Shown one piece after another: positions 23,954 through 33,818 of a DNA stretch of 64,000 nucleotides. The stretch spans positions 39,190,171 through 39,254,170 of the forward strand of contig CM041776.1 in NCBI GenBank assembly GCA_023374045.1, written 5' to 3'. Each line of letters starts with the position of its first letter. The first letter of the stretch is position 1. The position numbers and the translations under genes are program-made. This stretch comes from Limonium bicolor. Lineage: Eukaryota > Streptophyta > Magnoliopsida > Caryophyllales > Plumbaginaceae. The notes under the pieces were generated by a model. It had not been told where the DNA came from. It saw only the letters and a list, made by a program, of their open reading frames with translations, and did not search any database.

Positions 23954-26040
23954 GTCCCCTAACTCCATGAGACCGCTGGTGGAAGACTTTGTTTACTTAC
24001 TATGTTGTGTGCTTACCTTGGATGTTAGAAGGAACTATGTTATAAGAATGTGGGAGTGTGTCATTGACCACTCGCCTTTTGTGTAAGACTTTGGGATTAG
24101 TTGTGTGTACTCAGTACCTATAAGCTTTAAACCTTGACGGATATACATATGAACAGGATGTTTATGCTTACATTATCATGTAGCAATACTCAAATGACGT
24201 AGAGTCAATGAGTCCGGGAATTACTGAACCAGAATTTCCACCTGCATGGCGCACTTGCTAATGCAAGCGCTATGACCAGTAAACCACTGAAATTTCCATC
24301 TGCCTTGCGCACTTGCTATAGCAAGTGCAGCAACAGCAACGGCAACAGTAACAGCAACTGCAAATGCAACTGCAACAACTACTACTTTTTAGTCTTTTAT
24401 TATACATATACCAAAAAAAAAGATGTTTTTCAAACGTTTTCACACAAACCCTGAGATTAGAAACCTATGCAACTATGGAAGGACCGTTAGTCCAACCACT
24501 GCAACTGGAGGAAATTTTACAGCCACTGTAATGGTAAACCACACCAGTTTAATTGTTTGGGAATGTTCAGACATGGCTTATTAGCCAAATACCATCAGTG
24601 TATACCCGCATTTAATGCTAATCACTATTAGTGATGAATGTTTAGTCCATATGGACAAGCATACCCTTTGTAGAAGCACCACCGTCAGGGAGGATGGTTG
24701 GGAAGTGAAGAGCCAAGTTGCTCAAGCTAGTATGCAATCTGCAATACATCCAATTAAACGGATGAGGGAAAGAATGTGAACTATGGAAGAGTTGTGATCA
24801 TGATAAACAGGGAGAAAAGGAAAATGTGTTGTACTCAATGAGATAAAAAAAAAGAGAAACAAGTTTGCTAATATAGCACGGATTTTACTTACACCGAGTT
24901 GAATAATACCAGTCTATGGCACAAATTACCACGGATGCCACAAAGGCAATAACTTATTACAGGATAACTGAAAACATGAACTAATACACAAAAAAAAGGC
25001 AAGCAAAAAGAGGACAAAAAAAAAGAAGGAAGAAGAAGAAGAAAAAAAGGGGGATATCCATCAGAGGGAGATTGACAAAAGAATACTTCACAACAACCGT
25101 GTGACAGACATTACCAGTTTACTAAACGAGACATGGGACGACCGCACTCCGTTAGGAGCATGTGGGCCTGACAGACTTATTTATGAGTTAGTCGGGTAAG
25201 TAGTAATGTATCAGTACGGTACCCCATGCAAGTAGACAAGTAGTGTTAGGAACACGAGAAGTAGTCAACTCCATTCTACGGACAGTAAGACATATTACCT
25301 CGAAGATGGACGAGAAGAGCCGTAGTAAACCAACGGGCTAAAAAAAAGAGAGAGAGAACCTTCAACAGAGAACAGTAGACAGTATACAGAGAAGACAGGG
25401 AAACAGTTCAAGGACAGGAACCCAAAAAAAAAAAGAAACAGGAAAACCCATTATGGATGAATAATATGTAGAATCCTCATAAGGATCGAGTAAATTCTTG
25501 CAATCCAGAGGAAATCTACCAGATGATATGGACATAAACGCGTGAATACGCGAGGAGAAAAGATAAAGCTATATGATAGCAGATACCTTGCTTAAGGAAC
25601 AGTGGATTTGGAATGTACCACTCACAGGATAATTCGCACATCTTTTATGTTTGACTCATTGGATATTAGCTGTTGAGCGTTTACGCCTCTGCACTCTGTA
25701 TGACTGAGTGTTTTGGTATTGCACTCGTGCAGTTATTAATCTAGTGGGAATGCAGAAAGATAAAGTGGATATCAACACGAGTGTGTTAAAAAAAAGAGAG
25801 AACTACAACAGTGTGTTACTCCGGAACAAAACCACCAGGAGACATGGATGACAAACATCATCTTTGTGGACATATAGGCTGGTACGTCTTAATATTACAA
25901 AGACAAGTGCAAAGAGCACTAAGTACTAACAGTAGCCAATGTCATATTACATTTCAAGCTGAATATCAGTGAGAGAAGACACACGCATGTATGCTAGTGA
26001 TCCAACGAGTGGATTCACAGCAATGGAAAAAAAAGAGGCA
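23954..26040 (+). other. Element C interior without recognisable gene
   Basis: This occupies the place of AlkB, protease, RT and most of integrase in related elements, but I find no motif of any of them. Seen instead: a duplicated ~58-bp segment with palindromes (24210-24330), a CAA/CAG-type microsatellite (24328-24385), and seven A8-11 tracts, most followed by GAGA or GAAG, between 24845 and 26035. It may be an unrelated replacement or a pol eroded beyond recognition. Confidence 0.6.
24309..24328. repeat. Perfect 20-bp palindrome in element C
   Basis: GCACTTGCTATAGCAAGTGC. An imperfect sister, GCACTTGC-TAAT-GCAAGCGC, lies at 24251-24270 in the preceding copy of a ~58-bp direct repeat sharing TTTCCA and TGCGCACTTGC contexts. 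Confidence 0.85.
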
Positions 26041-26267
26041 AATTGAGCCTATGTTCATGGGTCTGCACCTCATACGGAGCGAGTGGGCCCATAAGAATGA
26101 ACTTGGGAGAGAGCACAAATAGAGCAGTGCCTCACCTTTATGTATTAGGGAGCCCTGAAGGGCTAGAGTCATACCCGTCTCTCCGATATGAGGATAATTC
26201 ACGAGTTGGTGAACTCTTTGAGAGCCAAGTATCCAGCGCTCCTTATTGAGCGCTGTTGTATACTTGT
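26041..26267 (+). pseudogene. Integrase C-terminal remnant of element C
   Basis: Nucleotide-level similarity to the end of element E's integrase. TTCATGGGTCTGCACC and ATACGGAGCGAGTGGGCCC align with E's GPYEI/ERVGP-coding stretch near 37738-37776. GAACTTGGGAGAGAGCAC aligns with the ELGKVH part. TTGAGAGCCAAGTATCCA aligns with the last codons (MRAKYPSLF). Stops and frameshifts are frequent. It shows that C descends from a full chromovirus. After D is removed the sequence continues at 45648 into GGGGTACGGGGG, as in E's 3' region. Confidence 0.65.
26263..26267. repeat. TSD of solo LTR D, left (CTTGT)
   Basis: CTTGT lies before TGTAATACCCC. The matching CTTGT is at 45643-45647 after GGGGTATTTCA. 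Confidence 0.88.
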
Positions 26268-27990
26268 TGTAATACCCCAACCCGAAATCCAATAATCTGA
26301 ACGGCGATCACTCCCAAATAAAATACAACTGCAGCGGAAATAAATACAACAACCGGGCGGTATTACAATGCCGTTGGCCACCCTTGTGACCAACAAGGCT
26401 AAGTCCAAATACAATCCTCAATGTCACGGTCTGGAATACAGATACAACCCGAGATACTAGGAATCAAACTCAAAAGTACAATACTGAAATAAAACAATTA
26501 ACTAATAGTAACTCCCAAAGCTTGGTCTACCCCCCACACTCACTCAGTGTGGTGATCTCCTCAACTTCAGGTACCTGAAAAATGGGGTGCCCCCAAAGGG
26601 CTCAGCAAACAATGCTGGTATGGAAAACGTGCAGCCCATCGTCTACCGGCCACACCAACTACTTTGTCGAATACATGCAGTTCATTTTTATAAAGCTGTA
26701 ACAAGCATATCTGATAATAACAGTATCCATACAAGGACAATAATGTCCACATAGACAAGACACAGAAGGTCGAGTTAGCTGAACTGAAATTCCTTACTGA
26801 TAGTCGGTCCACACAATGGGACTGACAGTTATAACTGAATATCTGAAATAGTGGAGGTATAGTGACCTCGTTATAGAGAAAAGGTTGGGTATAAAAACCC
26901 CAGGAGATAACGTAGTTAAACCCTGAACTGAATGGCGTGGGAAATAAGAACCCACTAGAGGAATAAAGTCTTCCTCGAACTGAAGGGCATTTGAATCCCG
27001 GAAGGAATAAAGTCTTCCTCCCAACTGAATGTTCCGTCGCGACGTAGTAGGAGACGACCTGAGACAGGTACAACTCCGTAGCATGCATGGCCAGATCCAA
27101 CTGGGCTCCTCATTCTCGAAGTATATATTTGTTAAGTGTCATATAAGACATTAAAAAAAAAAACACAATGTGTATTGTCAATTATCACGTTTAGGATAAT
27201 GACGTTTGTCATAAAGTGAAGTTAGTGAGAGACTTGAGTACAAGTCCTCGTATACTGAAGCGCAGGTATTTAATCCACTGGTATAGTAGTGTTTGTATGC
27301 GTGGGACATCACGTTGTAGTCAGCAACAATCACGCACATAAAATAACACAATAGTGCACAAGAGTAAAACAACATTTTACATTAATTATCTTGGTCGTTT
27401 TTCAAACAACAGATAGCACACAAGCCAGTGTAATCCGCTAGAAAACAGGTTGCAAGAATCCCATACCGTTCACCGTAGACTGTACTCGTTTAATTCCCGG
27501 TCAACGTCTGGTCAAACAGAGTCCTAGGATTGACTGAGAGGGTTAATTTATGTTACCCTTATATAATAATTCTATTGGATCATTTAACAAATCTCGTATT
27601 TGTTATTCATGTGAGGTTTATTTCTTCTAATTACCTCATGATTTAATGTATAACTTATTTGTTATTCCTTTTGATTTACTTATACATCCTTTAATGCACA
27701 TATATGTGTTCATTGCATTTGTTGTTTATTTTATTTGTCTAGGTGACATAACAACTTATAATTTCTTAACTATATTTATATGTCATACATAGACATAAAA
27801 TTCTTATAGTTTTTATTATCTCCTTTTAACCATAAATAATATTTATTGTTTATCTTTTAATTCCTTATAACCATGTAAGCCATAGTTTTAATTCCATAAT
27901 TCCTTTAATCAAATTCTTTCTTCTAAATCCTCCAAATATCCATATAGGACCTATATTTATTTAAATCTAAATTCTTAAACTTGTATTTCG

Positions 27991-27995
27991 GTTAT
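27991..27995. repeat. TSD of element E, left (GTTAT)
   Basis: GTTAT lies before TGAAATACCCC. The identical GTTAT is at 42525-42529 after TGTTACA. Confidence 0.95.
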
Positions 27996-28261
27996 TGAAA
28001 TACCCCAAACTTAGATATGGTGTTCAAAGGATAAACTAAGATATGAGGAGGCTAAATAATGCCTTAGAAACATTAAGAAACATTTCTAAGCAAAGAAAAT
28101 AAGGAAACACCAAAAAGCAGTTTAAGCAAAACGTGCTCTAAGCTTGGAGAGACATGGGAGAGTACCCAAATATTGTTCTAAGACCTTAGTAATATCCTAA
28201 TGGTCATTTTAAGTCAATTATCAAAGAAAACCAAGCTTGAAAACTAGTTAAAACACAAAAT

Positions 28262-28285
28262 GTGCTTTAAGGAGTCTTAAAGCAC
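28262..28285. repeat. Conserved LTR hairpin GTGCTTTAAG
   Basis: Perfect 10-bp arms GTGCTTTAAG and CTTAAAGCAC around a 4-nt loop, 266 bp into the LTR. It is also at 38648-38671 (3' LTR) and 262-285 (element A, same LTR position). A decayed version is in element C (17196-17219). Confidence 0.8.
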
Positions 28286-28471
28286 GTTTTTGAAAAATTG
28301 TCTTGTAAATGAGTTTTGAATGGCTAAATGTCCATCATTACTCTTTAATTAATATGTGTACTATATAGTATCACATTTGGAGGTCTATATCAATGGGAAA
28401 TCAAAATTTCACAACAATGTGCCTTGTTTTGATGAATAGTGAATTAATTAAGCTAGTTTATAACATAAGTC

Positions 28472-28479
28472 TATATAAG
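28472..28479 (+). promoter_or_regulatory. TATA box of element E LTR
   Basis: TATATAAG about 476 bp into the LTR, in an otherwise plausible U3. It is conserved at 38860-38867. It would start a transcript near 28505. No start-site data can be seen. Confidence 0.5.
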
Positions 28480-30294
28480 TGAGACATTTGGTCACAAAGA
28501 CTAAACTACCCTCATTCACTAAAGGGGGCCGGTTTTTTAAGTGTGACTCACCACACTTATCTAGCTAAGTAAAGAGAAAGCAAAATAAGTAAGTTAAAGC
28601 ATAAAGTACTATTCACCTTTTAAGATAAATATCACATTTGCTTACCTCTCTCCTCACTTCTTCATTCTTCCTTGTCTCACACGATTTCTTGCTCTCTTTC
28701 TCTTCTCCATTAACGTGAAGCTCCTCTCCATGCTAGCTCCACCTTCTCTTGCACATCTGCTCATTTTAGCTCCAAATCCAAAACAAAAAACATATCTTCT
28801 TAGTTAGCTCAAGCTCCTCCTTTCTATCTTTCCAAAACTTCAAGAGCTTCATTTTGGTGCCAAGTCAAACCACCATTAGAGGAGGAAATTCAAGTTTGGA
28901 GACTCCATTGGCATCTCCATTCTCTTAAGGTAAAGAAAGTGTAAGAAAATCTAGGTTTCCACCATTTTCTTCACAAACCGAAAATATATGCTCATGGGAC
29001 TCCATGTTTATGCCTTGTTCTAGCTTGTTTCTACTCTTCAAAGGAGAGAGGAGGCCTTCTTGCTTCACATCCAAGTTGCCTTGAGAACCAAGGTAAAACA
29101 ATCACATTAATACCTTAAAAACATATTTTAAACCTAGGGTTTGTTCCTTAGGGTTAATGTATTATCTAGTACTCATTGGAGTCATTGGATATTGGTTAGA
29201 ACATTGGCAAGGAGAATCACATTGGTGACCGAGATTGAACAAAGAAAACCTAAGGAGAAAAGCTTTAAGCTTGTGAGAAAACAAGGAAATTACTTACCTT
29301 AAGGTGTTTTGTTGTTTAAGGGAATGAGATGTGGGTATATGATGAGTTTAGTGTAGAGTTTATATTGGGAAGGTGCTATAAAAACCTAGGAGAAACAATG
29401 ACTATTCTTGTGAACTTGTGACTAAGGAGCAAATGAGAAAAGAGATAGTTTAAGAATATAAAGGTGAAGCACAAGAAGCATTTTATTTCAATGGGAGCCT
29501 TGTTGAGTGTATTCGCAGGTTGAAGGCATATATATTTGTGGAAATTCAGTGGTTAAGATTATTGTTATTTAAGGGCCTAAGTGCCAAGCATTTTAAGTTT
29601 AAGCATTATATGATGATGTGGTGAAGTTTTGGTGTAATTGGGTGTTAAGCTATTGTGATGAGAATTTGTGTGGTATTGGTTGTTTGATGGAGAAAAACCA
29701 TGTGTTAGGAAGTACTATATACTAGAGAACCCATGGCGAAATTTAAAGGAGAGTTTAAGTGTCTAAGATATCCTAAGGGAATTTAATGAATAAGGAAGTA
29801 CTAGGAATGTTCTATGGGTTGTCTTGATGAAAAAGGGTGAAGTAAGTGTTTAATGACTTATGATGACTTAGGTATCACCATGGAATATTTAGGAATCAAG
29901 AGAATGTATTTGGGTATTTAGGACTTAGGCAAATGTTGGTGCACAACTAGGAAGGAAAATGTGATGATGATGGAAGTTTAAACTTGTTAAGGACTTTAAG
30001 TGAATGCTTAAAAGAGTTTAGATAGTGAAAGATGCTTGGGAGATGATGTTATAGTGGTGAAGAAACATTTGGCATAGTGGTTACATTAGGTGAACCACCA
30101 CCTAGAAACCTAGAGGAAAACATTACAAGTGTTAGCATTAGTACAAGGAAAATGCATAATGACTAAGGTGGATCTTGGTGGAGGATTTAAGGTATTTTAA
30201 GGAGGGCTTAAGGTGTATTTGAGGTGCCCAAATGAGGTTATAACATATTAGGAATATGAGGAGAAGTTTGGAGTTGAAAAAGAATTTAGAACAA

Positions 30295-30560
30295 GTTTTT
30301 AGAGCCGACGGCCTTAGGACCGGACTTGCAAGGTCGGTCGGGCTCTGTTACACTACCGGAAAATGTTTCTGGAATGGACCGGACATGGGACCGGACTTGT
30401 CAAGTCCGGTCGGCATGAATTTTGTACGGATTATAAGTCTCTGGAATCGACCGGACATAGGACCGGACATGTAAGTCCGGTCGGAGTGAATTTTCCAACG
30501 GTAAAAGGGTACTGGAATGGACCGGACTTAGGCAAGTCCGGTCGGTAAGTCCGGTCGAGC
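30295..30560. repeat. GACCGGAC palindromic repeat array, 5' LTR of E
   Basis: Successive units pair GACCGGAC with GTCCGGTC, often around CTTG/CAAG. The best arm pair is GACCGGACTTG/CAAGTCCGGTC with one spacer base at 30389-30411. GGAAT or GGAATGG separates units. The zone is G/C-rich within an A/T-rich LTR. It has one 73-bp unit fewer than the 3' LTR. Confidence 0.88.
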
Positions 30561-32063
30561 CTAAAAATAAAAAAAAAAAGAATTTTAAATTCTAAGAATG
30601 GTAATGGGTAATGAGGTATGCCCTTGGTAGGGTAGTAATGATTGGGACCCTAAGGACTTAAGGAATTAAGTTAAGATTAAGTATAAGTTTTAATGTTTAA
30701 GTTAAGTTGTAAGACTAAGTGATAAAGGCTTGAGAGGTTATTGAGTGGAAGTCCTTAGGGACTAAGTGAGTTAAGTGAGGTGCAAATAACTAATGACCTA
30801 AGAATGAATGAATGTTTTAGGTTTGTGAGTTGGGACCCCAAAGAGATTAGTCCAACGAACGATCGACGGTGAACGGTACAGTCTTTCCTGTGACCTGCTT
30901 GCTAACGAGGTGTCCCTCGGCTTGTGTGCTATCTGTTTATTTGCTATGACTAAGACAAGACAAAGCATGCAACCGGTCAAATTTATTCTCGATGTGAATG
31001 TTTACTCCACACTAACCCACGAGACTTGAGAATGTTGCTAACTAAGTTTGGTACTCACTGAGTTAAGGTTAAGAACTAAATAACGGTGATTGTTGGTTTT
31101 ACCCGTCAAGGTTTAACTAACACTTGGTAATTAAGGCTTTCACTAACCATAACTTGGGGTGGGAGTGAGGAATCCGGAATGGTACCGGCACATGTGTATT
31201 GGGGGGTCGGTATCTGAATCAGATCCGACTTCCAAATAAGACTGGTCATTAGACTCGTCGCCTAGGGTCAAAAATCGACCCGACCACCCGGGCTACTGTT
31301 TGAGGGGAGGCACATTAAGGATGGCGTGGGGGGATCAAGCCTACATCCCAATAAATTAAAAAGGTAGCTTATCGTCGGATAGTGCACTGCTACCGGCTAG
31401 GGTTAACCAAGCCCTACAAAGATAAGCAACCAACTAAGGGCTAACCAATCTAATAGTGGAGCGGTTTGGCAAGTATAAGTTAAGGAAATTGTGGATCTAA
31501 GGGGTTAAGAACTAACTCACTTATTAAGGGAACGCCTGAGTCGTTCGTTTGCTTATGGCTAATTATGTCATTGTGGTTGTTGGTTTGTTGTGCTTCACAT
31601 TAAGCTTATTGCACTATTTATGCTTATCATGTTAATAAAACTCCCATGCTATCGACAATTAGTCGTCGTAGCCCCGTTAGCTTGGGGGCCATGGGAGGGT
31701 CGTACCAGCATTCGTGCTGACCCCCTTTGGGGGCTGTTTTTACACTTTTAGGTAAGCGGCCGATGAAGTCACACCACGAGAGTAGGAGCGGGTAGCCCTA
31801 GGTGGGACTTTATTTTGAGTACGGGTAGCGCCTGTGCGCCCGTCTGTTAGTAGGAATATGAGATTTATTATGTGGTTTGAGAATACTTAAAACTCGGATG
31901 GTGTATGTATTTTGGATGTACGGTTGTAAATATTTAAATTACGGTAATTCTTGTTGGTTAGACCGTAGCTAGGTCCTGGTGTTACTTTATTCCGCTGCGA
32001 CGTTAAGTATAGTTTGTTAAGTTGCGATAACCACGATTGGCTTAGGACGGGGTGTTACAAAAG

Positions 32064-32075
32064 TGGTATCAGAGC
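32064..32075 (+). other. Primer binding site of element E
   Basis: TGGTATCAGAGC, complementary to initiator tRNA-Met, four bases after the 5' LTR. Confidence 0.95.
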
Positions 32076-32291
32076 GTAGTTAGCCCTGATCAAGAATACC
32101 GGACTTGAGTGACCACCGAGTTAGGATATAAGAAAGGAATAGTGATGGGATAAGGGTGTGTGAGAAGTTAGAGTGAGTAGAGTCAGATGACCACTAATAA
32201 GTGTGGATTATCTTTACCGTCCACGGACGTTATAAATTTACTAACCAAAACAATGGTGAGTACGAATCTAATGTAAGTTATGCTTGTTCAT

Positions 32292-33686
32292 ATGGCAGGA
32301 CGCCCTAGAGGAGGCCGAGGTCGCGGCCGGGTGAGGATACTTCAGGGATACCTGGAGGGCAGACGATCGCAGATCGTAGCTGCCGCTTTAGGGCACATGG
32401 CTATCACCTGGTGTGGGTGCACCACCTCCACCGCCACAACCTAGGGAACCAAACTGGGTGAAGAGTCTATCAGATCTTCGACCCGCTCATTTAAGGGGGA
32501 GACCGATCCCGCCAAGCTTGAGGCGTACATCTCCGAGCTGGAGACCGCCTTCGAGACCCTTGATGTCCCTGCTGGGATCAAGGTGCGCTTAGCTGCTTTC
32601 TACCTGAAGGGGGCGGCGGGCGATTGGTGGAAGCTGGTGAGGGCCGAGCATGTGGCCAATCCAGAGTTCGGCTGGGAGCAGTACACCGCCTTGCTACGGG
32701 CAAAGTACTACCCCGCCCATGTCCAGACGAAGAAGCGCTTGCAGTTAGATGCGCTTAAGCAGTCGGACAAGATGACAGTGGACGAGTATTACTCAGAGTT
32801 CACTGCCTTGCTCCGTCTTCTGCCAGGTCTAGGGTATTCTGACCAGATCTTGGTAGACCGCTTCTATGGCGGGCTTAGCCATCGACTCCGCTACGGCATG
32901 GGGCCGACGAGTTACACTACCTTGCAGGTAATAAGAATGATTGAGAATTGAGTAAGTGATGAATAAGATTTAGATTATGAGAATAAGTATGACTAATACC
33001 ATGGAAAAGCAGGAGTGCTATCATGCCGCTGCTAAGGTAGAGATAACCGTCCAGCTGAGGGACGAGGAGAACGCTAAGAGAAAGAGTGCTGGGAAGAGTG
33101 CGGAACACCAAGGGCAAGGAGGGTACAAGAAACAAAAGTACCAGCCTCAAGCCCAGAAAAATCAAAACCCGAAGGGGAAGGAGGGAAAGGAGAAGGCTCC
33201 GGAAGAGCCATTGAAGCTGACGTATGCTTATGCAGCTACACCCCTGCGCTCTAAGGCGCCAAAGGGTAAGGAATTGGTATTAAATAAGTTAAGAAACAAC
33301 TAGTAACCATTTGGGATGTGAATATTGACATTGTGAATGATCAGGATCTGAGACTGAGAAAGGAGCCGGTGGTGGATACCAGCGACGCTTCATCTGTAGG
33401 TGGTGTCACAAGGACCACCCCGGGCTCGACTGTAAAGGGAATAAGGTGGAGTGTAACTTTTGCGGAGTACTTGGACACCAAGCATATGAGTGCTACGGGA
33501 ATCCGGAGAGTAAGAATTACAGACCCAGTTTTAAGGTTAAGGCCAAGGCTGATCAGGGATCTGGATCTGACGGTCAGAGGAGGGGGCAACCAGCTGCAGA
33601 CAAGAACCCGAGGGTGACCCAGAAGTCGGGACCCACTCTACACATGGTGGACCGGGACGATGAGCCTGAGCCCTCATCGAGGCCAG
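32292..33686 (+). CDS. Gag of element E, three exons
   Basis: Structural protein that packages the element's RNA. It starts at ATG 32292 (MAGRPRGGRGRG), the same start context as in elements A and C. The first ~290 bases carry a few indels compared with A's open gag. From 32583 the capsid domain is clear: AAFYLKGAAGDWWKLV, YTALLRAKYYPAHVQTKKR, MTVDEYYSEF and FYGGLSHRLRYGMGPTSY. Exons are 32292-32927, 33013-33265 (basic Lys/Gln-rich linker) and 33345-33686, which holds CRWCHKDHPGLDC and the CCHC knuckle CNFCGVLGHQAYEC. Exon 3 is 342 bp, equal to A's. The last codons read PSSRPG at a GT donor. If unspliced, gag would stop soon after, at the TAG at 33704-33706. Confidence 0.85.
32928..33012 (+). 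other. Gag intron 1, element E (85 bp, phase 0)
   Basis: Runs GTAATAAG to AAAAGCAG between the codons TTLQ and ECYHAAAK. It has an in-frame TGA and a plausible branch site, GACTAATACC, near the end. Removing it gives the uninterrupted gag reading found in related families. Confidence 0.78.
33266..33344 (+). other. Gag intron 2, element E (79 bp, phase 1)
   Basis: Begins GTAAGGAA after AAG G and ends AATGATCAG. It contains an in-frame TAG. Splicing joins RSKAPKG to the zinc-knuckle exon beginning SETEKGAGGGYQRRF in frame. Confidence 0.78.
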
Positions 33687-33818
33687 GTACCACTATAACC
33701 ATTTAGTAATAAAACTACCTGCTTACCGCATTATCATGCATGTTTGGTGAAATAAATGAGTTAAGTAAGAATAAGGTGAGATTAGAACTTAAGTGAGATA
33801 TAACCTACATCACTCTAG
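33687..33818 (+). other. Intron 3 of element E, short form joining gag to AlkB
   Basis: The donor CCAG|GTACC follows gag codons PSSRP (phase 1) and the acceptor CACTCTAG precedes the AlkB exon. It is 132 bp (133 bp in element A). Splicing puts gag in frame with the conserved lead-in FNICYPIPST of the AlkB exon. From the same donor a long form, 33687-34706 (1020 bp), would use the acceptor AATTAG before [11 protein letters not shown] and skip AlkB. Confidence 0.6.

Larger units (their letters stand above)
27996..32059 (+). repeat. Element E 5' LTR (4064 bp)
   Basis: Runs TGAAATACCCC to GGGGTGTTACA. It is co-linear with the 3' LTR (38389-42524, 4136 bp). The 72-bp difference is accounted for almost entirely by one missing 73-bp unit in the GACCGGAC repeat zone (near 30360); the rest are substitutions and tiny indels. 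It contains the GTGCTTTAAG hairpin at 28262-28285 and a TATA box at 28472. Confidence 0.96.
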
